A stretch of DNA of 64,000 nt from Ilyonectria destructans (Eukaryota; Ascomycota; Sordariomycetes; Hypocreales; Nectriaceae): assembly GCA_020740775.1 (NCBI GenBank), contig JAHEWK010000006.1:248001-312000 (forward strand), written 5' to 3'. Of this stretch, positions 24,373-34,921 are shown one piece after another (position 1 is the first letter of the stretch; each line of letters opens with the position of its first letter). A model generated the notes under the pieces. That model was not told the origin of the DNA. It did no database searches and was given only the letters and a program-made list of their open reading frames with translations. The position numbers were made by a program, and so were the translations under genes.

Positions 24373-25831
24373 ATGAAGACGCAATCACCATTTCTGTTCG
24401 GCTGGTGGCTTGGGTCGGCCCTTGCCTTCGACTTCGAAGACCTGAACAACCCACTCACCCGCCTTCAACTTCGAGTTGGCCACAGGTTATGATTCAGGAT
24501 TTGAACTCCAAACGGAGCCAGAGCCCAGCTTTGACATTCCCAAGCAGACACCTGCCAATTCCAGCCTTTTTGTCTCGGACTTGCTGGGTGATATTGACTC
24601 GTGGAACGATAATGGGGGCGAGGGCCTCCTGGAGAGGCAGACGAGAATCTGTCCACCAGGCACCTGTTCGTTATCCCCAATGTCCAATACTGACTATTTG
24701 GGATTCAGCTAACGCCATGAATTAGATATATGCCCAAATAGCAAGTCCTGTTGCACTGGGCAAATATGCGTTACCAGCGGTTGCTGTCCGTCTGGAAACC
24801 AGCAGTGTGGCTCACGAGGCCGCTACAATCCGGGTAAAGGTGAGACGTGTTGCGGTGGATCGGGGAAATACTGTCCCAAAGGGTACGACTGTGTGTCCAA
24901 CAGTTGTTGCCGCAAAGGAATAAAGCCATGTTGGCGTGGCTGCTACGACCCCAAGACTGAAATATGCTGTGGTTCTGGCACTGGAATATGCCCCAAGATA
25001 TCCACTTGCGTGGCGGGTGGATGCTGTCCTAAGGGCATGAAGAAGTGCGGGACTAGCAAATGCTACGATCCGACTAAGGAGACCTGCTGTCCAGCAAACT
25101 CAGGGCTTTGTGGGAGACAGAATGGTGGAGCCTGCACTCTCGATACCGTCTGCCCTAAGGATAAGACTTACGTGGGTAGCAACGGTTATTATCCCAAGGG
25201 CCACAAGCTTTGCGGCACTAAGGGATGCTACGATCCCAAGACGGAGACATGCTGCGAAGATACAGGAGAGCACTGCCCGAAAGATTACGACTGTCTGAAG
25301 GACGGCGAGTGCTGCCCTAAGGGGATAATCAAGTGCGGAAAAAACAAATGCTACGATCCCAAAACGCAGAACTGCTGCCAGGACCAGTCGGGCGGAAACA
25401 ACTGGGCCTGCAAATCCGGCTTTCAATGTTGCGTTGCTTCCGGTAGATGGTTCGACTCCAAGATCTAGAGATATTGCGCCTCTGGGCCTTGCGAGATCGA
25501 GGGATCATATTGCGACGGTAAATGTTGCTCGAAGGGCTACATGTGCAACAAGAACAAGGAGTGCTACAAGAAACCTAAGCCTCGGACGTCGACGACTAAA
25601 GTGTGCCCGACATCAACAGCAACGAGGGCGCCTAGGCCGATGAAGACCATTGACTTTGTGTACGACAGGAACCGTTCTGTTCATCCTAAGAATCCGCCGC
25701 CTCCGAGGGACTACATGATTCTCTCGAACCACGCTGTCTTGATGAACAGTAGCCGAGTCACCAGGTCAACAGTGATTGGAACGGACAAGACATCTACTGG
25801 GACGGAAATTCAGCTGCCCACAGAAAGATGA
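24373..25831 (+). CDS. Secreted cysteine-rich repeat protein with an in-frame stop
   Basis: The start at 24373 gives a signal peptide (MKTQSPFLFGWWLGSALA) followed by FDFEDLNNP. The next coding stretch lies one frame over (LATGYDSGFELQTEPEPSFD onwards, 24476), so a frameshift or unrecognised intron sits near 24450-24470. A GT-AG intron ending at 24727 leads into repeats of about 45 residues with paired cysteines: CCPSGNQQCG, GCYDPKTEICC, KCYDPTKETCC, GCYDPKTETCC, KCYDPKTQNCC. A TAG at 25466-25468 ends the frame, but the same frame stays open and cysteine-rich after it (CASGPCEIEGSYC, GKCCSKGYMC) to 25831, then a Pro/Arg/Thr-rich tail. The protein would be extracellular and disulfide-bonded; a structural or effector-like role is a guess. 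Either the gene is newly broken or the stop is bypassed. Confidence 0.55.
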
Positions 25832-26328
25832 GGCCTCTGTATCAAAAACATCATGCCCCCCTATCAATTCCCTTCCTATGTTACCCTCCTCGAACATCGT
25901 TAGTGTTAGGATAATAACGGGAAGCAGAAATTAACCTCAAAACTGCCCTTGCAAGCGGCGGCGAAGAGTTGCGATTGCGGGCATGCGTTAACCTTGTGCA
26001 CCCGGTACTGATCGTTCCCGCAGATGACCACAGTCGAATTAGGATATACCGATGGATACAGCATTATCACTATCATGTTGGTCATATGGAGAAACGCATG
26101 TTATCATGGTGGAAGTCTAACTATTGTTGTAGCGACGGCTAACTGACGGCTTTCATTAAACATAAGCGATACACCAAGGGCTACTCTTCTGACCAGCGAA
26201 TGCCATCGATCTCACAGCTAGGAAGAGCATCGTCCACTTGTAGAATGAGATGGTCAACAGTTTGAATCAAGCAAAGTCAAACTTGTTCAACGCAGTGTGA
26301 ACCTCCCTCGTCACCCAAGGTCCCAATC
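25832..26328. other. Convergent intergenic region
   Basis: 3' flanks of the cysteine-rich and SRPBCC genes. No further gene seen. Confidence 0.4.
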
Positions 26329-26793
26329 TCACGTCGATGGCGTTACTTGAGTCAACTTTCGTAAAGCCGCGATTTGTCCCCTTTCGAACGCAGCAGCCTG
26401 GGCCTGGAGGCTCTCCGCATGCTCAGCGGGTACAACCTTGGCTCCCACGACCCATGTGATCGTAGTCTCACTGGGACCCGAGGGGTGAAGCTGAACAGCT
26501 GCGAGGGTACCTTCTGCTGGACTCGAGTTCGGCTCGCAAACTTCGTATTTCATCTTGTACGTCTTTGAGTTAAACTCTAGGATCCGTTCGTCGAATACAG
26601 TGTCGCCAAAATAGATTCGTCGCAGAGCACCCTCCCCGGATCCTTCCAACAAGGAAGAGCGAGTGCAGCCAGGAATGAGAATCCTCTCCGCCCCGATGGC
26701 GGATAGGAAAGGCCAGATCTCATTTGCTGGCGCCTCAATGGTTTCCGTCATTGAAACAAGGACGTGCCTGCCTTCTAGGTCTTCAATCGACAT
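26329..26793 (-). CDS. SRPBCC (START/Bet v1-like) small protein
   Basis: A single exon of 154 residues with the helix-grip pattern of SRPBCC proteins: an N-terminal strand VSMTETIEAPANEIWPFLS, central strands around ALRRIYFGDTVFDERILEF and YKMKYEVCE, and a strand ETTITWVVGAKVV before the long C-terminal helix rich in Ala and Gln. The fold binds hydrophobic ligands or acts as a polyketide-cyclase or dehydratase-type enzyme. No pathway partner is adjacent, so the ligand is unknown. No signal peptide is seen, so the product is probably cytosolic. Confidence 0.7.
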   Translation of the reverse strand: MSIEDLEGRHVLVSMTETIEAPANEIWPFLSAIGAERILIPGCTRSSLLEGSGEGALRRIYFGDTVFDERILEFNSKTYKMKYEVCEPNSSPAEGTLAAVQLHPSGPSETTITWVVGAKVVPAEHAESLQAQAAAFERGQIAALRKLTQVTPST

Positions 26794-27552
26794 GATGATC
26801 TGGATCTGAGTTGTGACATGTTGTTAGCGATGGTTTTCCAGTTCAGACAGGTTGGATCAACCTTTGGGCGTGGAGAGTTTGTGAGTCTTCGTTTTCTGAC
26901 GATGAAGCCGGACAAGTAGATATCGCATTGACAGCTACGTCAAAAGTGGAATGAACACTCCGCTAATGCGTAGTGTAACTGAGGCCTATATTATATGTGA
27001 CAGTAGACATGGAAACGGCTTCACAGCTCAGCATCGGCGCATGGCTTTATTATACTGGTCCTCTCAACCCATAGTCAATTTGTCAGCAGCATGCAGTTAA
27101 ATTTTCCCTAGTCGCCCGTTATGCGCTATGCCTGCCCTGGGTAGACACCAACGCATTATTTGCCTTGTCGGGCTCTTCGAAGCACCGAGAGCGAAAGCGA
27201 ACTGTGTGGGCCCAGCTAACAAAGCTGGGGAAAGTTTGAAGGTGGTTAGAAACTCGTAATGAATTCTCTCAAGCACAGATCAGTGTCGAATCTCATATAT
27301 AGGCTCGAAGTCAGATTACTACTGCCTCTCGTTCTCTCCCTTGAACCTGGCTCGGACATTTTGCCGGTGTTCCCGGGGATAGGCATTCGGGATACAGCCT
27401 GCGCTCCAGACAAACTCAAGGCGGGGTCCAACGAGGCCCGGTGTACAGGGCCATCATGTCGGTCTCCATATATCCTGGTATCACCCGGTCTCAGACGCTA
27501 GACCTCTCGCCGTTGGAGTGAGACGTGCACGGAATCCGAACACGGATAATTA
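26794..27552. other. Intergenic upstream of SRPBCC gene
   Basis: No gene recognised. The promoter of the SRPBCC gene lies at the left edge. Confidence 0.4.
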
Positions 27553-27693
27553 CCGTATCGAATCGGCAAATTGGCGCGGAATCCTTCCCCCACTTATTGC
27601 CTTCGGGCTTTTTTATAACCAATGACTTAGAACATCTAAACCTCATACAGCTTAGCTTTTGCGTATAAAAGCCGCGTCAATTTGTCGATACGG
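27553..27693. mobile_element. 141-bp MITE with CCGTATCGA ends and TA duplication
   Basis: The left end CCGTATCGAATCGGCAAATT and the right end read inward (CCGTATCGACAAATTGACGC) form imperfect terminal inverted repeats, flanked by TA on both sides (27551-27552, 27694-27695). The first nine bases are nearly those of the 184-bp element at 22480, so the two belong to one family. Confidence 0.8.
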
Positions 27694-28425
27694 TATTATC
27701 ACCACCTACCAGTGCGGGCTAGAATCGCCCATTGCATCCGACTTTTCGTGCCTCGCTAGAGGGTGAGGGATTTCTGGTTTCAAAGGGGACACCTGGCTGC
27801 AAATGACCTGATACTTAATTTCACTGATAAATAATCGTGTTTTCCATGTACGGAGTACATAGAACGATAGGTCACCCAGATAGTAGGACAGCGATATCCA
27901 AGACACTAAAGAGGTCCGAAATATCAACGGGTCGGCTTCGGTTTCTTGTAACACGCCGAAATCCATAGGATCTGACAGGGGAAAGAGAGAGCGCCACTTC
28001 TTCTTATTAAAACTGGGGCCATCTAGCTGTTGGATGTCTGAAGTTCTGGAAACTCAGTTTCAGAGCCACACCCATTCTTTCTATTCCGAAAATCGAGCTC
28101 GATGTGGGGAAGTGTGGATAGACGTGGAAGAGAGAGGCACGTATCGGGCAAGATAGGACCGAGCTATTCTCAGATAGCGTACAAGGTCAACCGCCCCGCG
28201 TCGACTTTCTTCCACATACGTTAAAGAGAAGCGTTAAGATCGCAGCATCTAATCCGGCGGTTATGAGCGCGAATTGCCGTTTATTATCCGCTCGACCCGT
28301 CCTCGGTAATAGCCTAAATCATGTTATAAAATCACCTGAGGGACTGCTTTCCCCAGACTTGAGTGCCACGTCAGTTCATCTTGTTCGTTCATCAGTGGAA
28401 TTTCTGACTGCATTTTGTATCTTTC
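27694..28425. other. Intergenic upstream of GDSL pseudogene
   Basis: No conserved coding sequence recognised. Confidence 0.4.
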
Positions 28426-29512
28426 ATGAACCTTCTGAGTTTACTTTCACCATGTCTGTAACCTCTAGTACAGGCGGCGGACTGCGCAAGTTGGACAACC
28501 TCGTCACCTTTGGTGACAGTTGGACCGACTCGGGTCGTATAGACTCTTTCATAAAAGCCCAGGGCATCCCTCCTCCAGTAGGCGCTCTCGTTCCCGATAA
28601 CAAACGTACTGCCAGCGGCGGTCGGGCTTAGGGTCAGTTCGTGGCCAAATCCATGAAAGTTAAGTACTTCAACTACGCCTGCAGCGGCGCGACCGTCTCT
28701 AACGACATCGTCTAGCGCTACTTTGATCCGATTCGGCAGCAATATCCATCCGTTCTAGACTACCAAGTCCCAGCCTATATGTCAGACCCCGCCTCTACGA
28801 CGTTATACGATAAACGCAGCCCGGATAATACGCTCTACACCATATGGGTTGGGACTAACGATTTGGGGGAGCATGGCATGTTGACGGATGGGAATGCCGC
28901 CGGCACAACGCTAACGGATTTTGTCGAGGGCAACTGGACGGTATTCGACCGTATCTATGCGACGGGAGGGCGGCACTTTGTGCTCTTTAACCTGGCGCCC
29001 CTCGAGCTGGCACCGCTATATAAGGCGAGCTTCATAAGCCTAGCTAAGACGGCGAGCGACCCGGTACAGATGGAGAAGAAGATACGACAATACACGAGCA
29101 GCGTCAACACTATGTTCGACTACGGCTTACCGTTCCAGCTTCTCGTGCGGAAGCGGTGGCCGGGGTCCACGATGGCCATCTTCGATACGAACACCCTGCT
29201 AAGGAATGTTTTTGTGCAACCAGGAAGGTATCTCGAGGCGCCGGCGGACGCGGAGGGTATCTACAACGTGTGGGATCCGGTAACTTGAGTGGACACGCCG
29301 TCAACGTTGCCCTTGAACAGTTCCATGTGGTATGACGCGGTGCATCCGTCGGAACGGACGCGTAAGTGTCCATGAGCTCCCTTTTATTCAAGTTGAACAT
29401 GGACGGGGTGCGTGTCAGAGCTGACAATATTCGGGTGCTAGTGGAGGTAGTTGCGAGTGAGTTTATCGAAGTTGTCCGTGGAACGTCAAAGTATGGGACC
29501 TTCTATACCTAG
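28426..29512 (+). pseudogene. GDSL/SGNH esterase with three in-frame stops
   Basis: From 28452 one frame reads LDNLVTFGDSWTDSG (block I with the catalytic Ser), YTIWVGTNDLGEHG (block III), RHFVLFNLAPLE and, near 29325, MWYDAVHPSERT (block V with catalytic Asp and His). A GT-AG-like junction then leads to VVASEFIEVVRGTSKYG (near 29450), the usual C-terminus. The frame is interrupted by TAG (28629), TAG (28713) and TGA (29286); the first sits where Trp is normally found. There are no indels inside this part. A signal-peptide-like stretch (MNLLSLLSPCL, 28426) is in another frame, suggesting an additional frameshift. The family comprises secreted lipases or esterases acting on plant or microbial esters. 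All catalytic blocks persist, so the loss looks recent. Confidence 0.8.
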
Positions 29513-29867
29513 TATAGATAATAGCCCGCTAGAGCACTAAAGAGAGCAGATTCTAATAACTTGAATCTTGGGGTATTAAGTTGGGTTGTGGGATTTATAA
29601 GTATAAATATTAGAATAGCTGCAGCTTAGCCAAAAGGTTAGATAGAATTCCAGCAGGTAGGAAAGAAGCAGCTTGAAACCCAAACTTAAGCCTCAGCAAC
29701 TGTAATATGCACAACGAAAATACAGTAAATTCAAATATTAAGTTCCCTCACCGAGGGCTACTACTCTCTATATTATCTAATTTACTAGTATAGACTTCAG
29801 ATCACATTCTATATATCTTCTGTCTAGAGCCGTAAATCTCAGCAGGTAATATAGACTAGTATATAAC
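29513..29867. other. AT-rich intergenic stretch
   Basis: Low-GC sequence with no open frames or repeats recognised. It is the 3' flank of the FMO gene. Confidence 0.4.
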
Positions 29868-32462
29868 TCAGGAAGTTTCATTATGTTCTAATAGACCATG
29901 TTTCTTAAATGCTGAATACTGATGATCATTGTACACCAGAAGTGGTGTGCCGAGGTCATCTGCTTTAATAGAAAGAGCGATGAAACGCGAATAGTACCTG
30001 GCGTGTCCAAGAGTACCGCCAAGGTACCACATCCTAGGTTCTGGCTCTCAGTCAGTGGACCGAAATTATAGGTTCGGAAAGGGGTAGGAATGAGGGAGCG
30101 AGGGTGGGAATGAGGGAGCAAAGGCGGGACAGCTTACGCTCTAAAGGTTTAAATGCACCAAGGATCTCCCCTTCCCCATTCAGCCCGAAGCAATCACCGG
30201 CTCTCTTGGCAACATCGGGGCCGAAGATCTTCTCGACGTGTTGACGGAGATTTCCTATGAAACCGGTGGCGAAGACGATCACGTCGGCTTTAATCTCGGT
30301 GTTATCTGAAAATGCTAACCCGTCGTCGGTGTACCTAACTGGGACTGCATCCGACTTGACGTTGATCTGGGGCAAGGAACGCGGAAACGCGACAAGTCAG
30401 CTGATCGTCCTCACTCGTAACCACAGCCGTAGCTAGCACCAAGGGGTAGAGTAAACACACCAAACCTTGGCCAATCTTGGCCGAAGTCCCGACATCAATA
30501 TAGTGGCCACCCAGACGAACGTTAATGGCGTGCTGGATGTCACCAAACGGATCGACCCTGAAACCGGCGCGCTCCAGAGCTTCGTATCTTTCTGGCTCCT
30601 TTCGGACCATAGCGTGAAACGACTTAGAAGAGCTCAGACGAGCAACTGCTACGGGATTGCTAAACATGAGCCTGTCGCTGAGTTCTGTGGGTGTATTGTT
30701 GTTGTAAAGCGCTGCAAAAGAGGTGAGACTGTGTGCTGATATATCTAGGAACAACTACCGGGATGGAGTGGTAGTGGACTGAAGTCCAACTGGGGACACT
30801 ACATACCATGATAACGCTTCCCGATGAATTCGGCAGGTAGAACAACTATCTCATGAGCGCGATGCCAACACAATAGGTGCCGAGTGGGCTGGTAGCCCTC
30901 TTGCGAGGGAGCGTCGGGGTTGACTCACAAGTACGATTCCTTTGAACCATGGTGACGCTCATTCCCACTTCATACATGTCGTCTGCGACATCGTGGGCTT
31001 TCCTCAACGGTTAGCCCTACTCTTCAAGCTCGATCGAATACCAGGGAAGAATCAACGGACCTGTGTTCGCCGTGCTCAGCACGATTCCGGATTCCACACC
31101 CCACTCCCTGGCAGTTGAGTAGTCAGCTGAGTGCAGCACCTTGCCTTTGTACTTCTCCTATTTGAAAACAGTGAGTCGTGTCCCGATATTGTCTTTTCGA
31201 GGAAACCGTTTCACTCACCCTGTCCGGGAGCTCGGGCATGACTGGCGTCTGAGATCCTGCACCGGTTGCAATGACAATGTGGTTCGCCGTGATTTGGGAT
31301 AACTGTCCATTCTTCCAGATGTTTAGAGTGTATGTTTTCGAATTTTCGTCCCAGGATCCTGACTCGACAGTCGTGGAAAGCCATATGTTCTAGGGCACAG
31401 AGAAAAAAGATAAGTACTTGCCTGGACAGCAAGGATACAGGCACTGGCACGTCAACTTACGATGCCAAACTTCTCTGCCCACTTCTCATGGCCCCTGGCT
31501 AGGACATCTTTGCCCAGATACTCGCCGTGTTCAGGTCCGAAGGTTCTGTCGAAAGGAAGATGGCCTATGCACCTCGTCAGCTATGCGAGTTCATCCTTGG
31601 GGTTGTCTGCGCCCCGAAGGACAGGACTAACAATATTCTCGAACCGTGTGAACTACAAATGAGGTGTCAGAGCAAGTACCACGTAATTTTTGTCGGAGGA
31701 AGCTTTATACATACGCCGAGCCGACTCGTAACGCTTCGCCCAGGCATCGCCGACTTGGGCGTTCTTCTCGAGAACAACATATGTTACACCGAGGGCTTTC
31801 AACCGGCCGCCGGTGCTAAGGCCAGATTGGCCACCACCGATGATTGCCGCTTGGAAGTGAGCATTATCCCCGTTGGAGGCTCCATTGGAGAGGGTTTCGT
31901 TTGTGAAGGCTCCGTTTGTGACAGCTTCGTTTCCATTTACGATCCTAGCATCGTCCGGGACTGGATGACTGGGTTGCAGCCGATCCACATCGCCATGCCC
32001 CGGAAGTTGTTCGAGGATGGTCCTCAAGACCCAGATTTTCCACTGCCCATGCTCCGATGGGACCAGCGAGAGGAAACCTGAACACTGAGTTACTGGGTTC
32101 AATGTGGTAAAGGAGAACTGGCAGTCGATCCAGGCCACATCGTCGTCGACTTGGATGATCTTAGTCGAGCCCGGGATGAGCACTGCCGCCGAGACGCCGC
32201 GCCGCGGAACGAGGGTGGCGAGTTGTTCGGCTACTGAGAGGCCGGAATAACAGGTCCTCAAAGTGCCAGTCAGTGCAAACGAATCTCGCCATAGCGCGTC
32301 TTCGTCGAAATGCTGCGATTCAAGATGGGGAAAGCACTGGACAAGGGAATTTGCCGCAACATCGAGATCGGTTGTGGCTGGGATTCGGGCCTTGGGAAAC
32401 CGTCCAGGAAGTAGTTCCAGGACACTGGGCTTTGGAGCGGGGGTAGCGACTGCAGCAGGCAT
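29868..32462 (-). CDS. Flavin-containing monooxygenase (FMO-like) with N-terminal extension
   Basis: The start at 32462 gives MPAAVATPAPKPS. An N-terminal domain of about 190 residues precedes the FAD site IIGGGQSGLSTG. Clean introns restore the family sequence: ESAR joins to LHTVREYC, then CHLPFDRTFGPEHGEYLG, then IVIATGAGSQTPVMPELP, EKYKGKVLHSADY (the FMO FxGxxxHxxxY fingerprint, with Tyr for Phe) and ANTAHDVADDMYE. The remaining exons hold TPTELSDRLMFSNPV, VIVFATGFIGNLRQHVEKIF and WYLGGTLGHARYYSRFIAL, ending at 29868. No stops remain once introns are removed. Such enzymes use NADPH and O2 to oxygenate N, S or carbonyl groups in the cytosol. It is divergent from an alpha/beta hydrolase gene across a 510-bp shared promoter. 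Substrate unknown; the family assignment is firm. Confidence 0.85.
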
Positions 32463-32972
32463 CTTTAGGGGGTTATCGAGAATAATGAGGTGGAGGTGAG
32501 ACAACACTTGGAGGTCAAGGACTGCGGTTGGTTTTAAAACGAATGCGAGACTTGGCAGCCAGGCTTTGTATCTATGGTAAAATGAAAAATAAAACCATGA
32601 CTAATAGCTGGACCGGACCGAGTCCACGAAGTCTGCCTTATGCCTCGTTAGCTAACAATACCATTCCCTCGGAGGTCCGAGTGACCCGTATTGTACTGCA
32701 CTATCCTGGCTCCCCGGGCTCCCCGGGCTCCTCGAGAATGCCCTTCCTCGACGGTCCGACGCGATGCTAGGCCTTTCGTATGATGTATGTCCGAGGTTGT
32801 GTGAGGGAATTATAATTCATGACCCGTCAGAGACCCGCCTTCGGGGATGAGGTGGTGCGTGGGCCTCCGTGTCGGGGTTGGCTGGTTCCAAGTGGTACAA
32901 AGGCAATTGGACAGCGTGGTCTTCCAGCGCTACCCTCAACTCTCTCCTGAAGTACATCTTCAAGAACTAGAA
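32463..32972. promoter_or_regulatory. Divergent promoter of FMO and alpha/beta hydrolase
   Basis: A 510-bp region between two divergent starts. It contains CGGAGGTCCGAGTGA at 32670-32684, a CGG-N4-CCG inverted repeat similar to sites in the MFS and CoA-transferase promoters, plus a short GC-rich tandem (CTCCCCGGG repeated) near 32710. Confidence 0.55.
32670..32684 (+). promoter_or_regulatory. Candidate Zn2Cys6 site, CGG-N4-CCG
   Basis: CGGAGGTCCGAGTGA matches CGGAACTCCGAGTGG found at 34478 and 39338 in 12 of 15 positions, including the CGG/CCG half-sites and GAGTG flank. Confidence 0.5.
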
Positions 32973-34098
32973 ATGAAGATGGAAACTAAGGAGTTCACCT
33001 ACAGCAGCCTTGGAGGGGATAGCCCTCTGACTGCGGACGTATACTTCGACTCAACGCCCGGAGCCAACTCCAAAGGTGCCAAACCCATAGGTATGGATTT
33101 CGTCTTACCCCAACTACGCGAATCATCTCCCACTCATCCAGGCGACCATCCGCAACGCGAGCTGATAGATGCTGCAGTCCTGGTGATATACGGAGGTGGG
33201 TTCGTCTCCGGATCCAAGTCGTCTGTGTCCAGGGCCAGACTTGAGTCACTCGCATTGGACTTCGGCTTCGTCGTCGTTGTCCCCAATTATCGCCATTGTC
33301 CGACTGTATCAGTGTATGAAGGTCCAATCCGGGATATCCACGATTCTTACTCGTGGGCTCACCGGGACCTACCGAAGCTCTTGTCGGACCATGTCGGTGT
33401 CGTTGCCGACGGCCAGAGGATCGCCGTCATTGGCTCCTCAGCCGGGGGCCTGTTGGCCCTCCATCTCGTAAGTAACAGGTCCAGATCTGCATATCATCTA
33501 CTCTGTACTTGGGATGAAGGCTGACTGGCCGACCCGACTCGGGGTTAACCAGGGCTCGGCAAGTCCACCGCCTAAAGCTATCGTCGCATATTTCCCTGCC
33601 CTATACCTGAAGGAAGAGTTTTGGAGCGCGCCCAAGGAGTCCATGTCTAGCATGCCAACTTTCCCGCCAGAATTCCTCAATCAAGTTATGCATGAGGGTA
33701 CCGTCGTCGATGCGCCTCCGTCCTTCAGGAAGATTCCGGAGAGCCCTACACCTATCCCGGACTTTTCCAGGCCAAGGGTCGCCTGGTTCTTGAGTCATCT
33801 CCGCGACGGCACTTGGCTTCGTAATGTCGTGCAGGACGGCAATTACGAGCGTGTCGACCCCGCCGAGCTGTTTTCCGAAAGCTTCCCGCCGACGTGTTTT
33901 GTTCATGGCACTGAGGATACCATCTGTCTCCCGAGGTTTTCTAAACAGGCCCATGATACTTTGCAGTCTTTCAATGTACCGTCTGAGCTTTTGGTTGTGG
34001 AAGGGAAAGGGCACGACTTTGAGAATGGAGTCGGCGCTGACGACGTCCTCTTTTCCGTAATTCAAGAGTCCCATCGGTTTGCAGCCGAACGGGCTTAG
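32973..34098 (+). CDS. Alpha/beta hydrolase of the hormone-sensitive lipase / carboxylesterase type
   Basis: Starts at 32973 (MKMETKEFTYSSLGG). The motif AAVLVIYGGGFVSGSK is the oxyanion-hole region, with YGGG in place of the usual HGGG; IAVIGSSAGGLLALHL carries the Ser nucleophile (G-x-S-x-G). A 52-nt intron (33468-33519) then joins to ADWPTRLGVNQG. FVHGTEDTICLP supplies the acid and VVEGKGHDFENG the His. A second GT-AG intron at 33091-33168 is possible; its length is a multiple of three, so the frame stays open either way. The product would hydrolyse esters or lactones in the cytosol, with no signal peptide seen. It is divergent from the FMO gene and likely works with the oxygenases of the cluster. 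Length, about 330 residues, is usual. Confidence 0.85.
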
Positions 34099-34921
34099 GT
34101 ATCAACCTCAGATTGAGAAAGAAGAGGAGGATGCTCTGTAAGAAGACGAACAAGACGACTGCTAGTAATTTTGAGTCTTCACCTTCGCTATCTAGTTCTA
34201 TACCAAGTCCTTGTTCGCTTACATAGCAAGATATCCCTTACGCAGTGCAAACCATTATCGGATTGACCCTCGGGTGGCGGTACAAGGTATCTTGGACTCA
34301 TGTCACACCTCCCTACTGAACTACTACTCTTAGTTCATCATCGAAACCCCGACTGCAGTTTCTCTACTTCTCCACTTTGTTACAAATTGTTTGTATTAAG
34401 ATATTAGAAGCTAACGTGCATCCGGTCCGGCATCTCTACATCGGACCGCATTCATCCCCCCACATGCTCCGTGTCCTCGGAACTCCGAGTGGTGCATGAC
34501 TCTCCGACCCCTGCAATGACATGCGGGCTGGTATCCGTGAACAACCTTCGAGCTTACCGTCTCCAAGGCCCCCCTCCCCCCCCCCTCATCACCTTTGCTA
34601 TGGTTTTGGCTCAGGTCTAGATTCATCTTACGGCGGACCATGAGATGGCCCCGGACCGCACTATTCGGTATCCATCGCTAACCACAGTGGATGGACGGCT
34701 TCCAACCCTGGCTTCCAGCTCAACATGCCCCAGATATGTTGACTATAACCCGGGGCCCCGTGGGGGGTTAATCTGCATTGCATCGCACCTTATATGTCCA
34801 GTCCTGGACCCGCCGATCCTCCAGGCCTCTCCGTTCTTCAGTCCCACAAGATCTCGAGAGAAGATTTTGACTTGAACACTCGTACTATTCAGTCTAATTC
34901 ACTTTACTTGCCTCTGCCGAT
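34099..34921. promoter_or_regulatory. Intergenic region and promoter of MFS permease 1
   Basis: An 823-bp region holding CGGAACTCCGAGTGG (34478-34492) and a poly-C tract near 34565-34586. No gene seen. Confidence 0.45.
34478..34492 (+). promoter_or_regulatory. Candidate Zn2Cys6 site, CGG-N4-CCG
   Basis: CGGAACTCCGAGTGG, identical over all 15 bases to the site at 39338 upstream of the CoA-transferase gene. Confidence 0.55.

Noticed and set aside
34561..34590. Poly-C tract as a functional element
   Set aside because: Simple low-complexity sequence without partner repeats.
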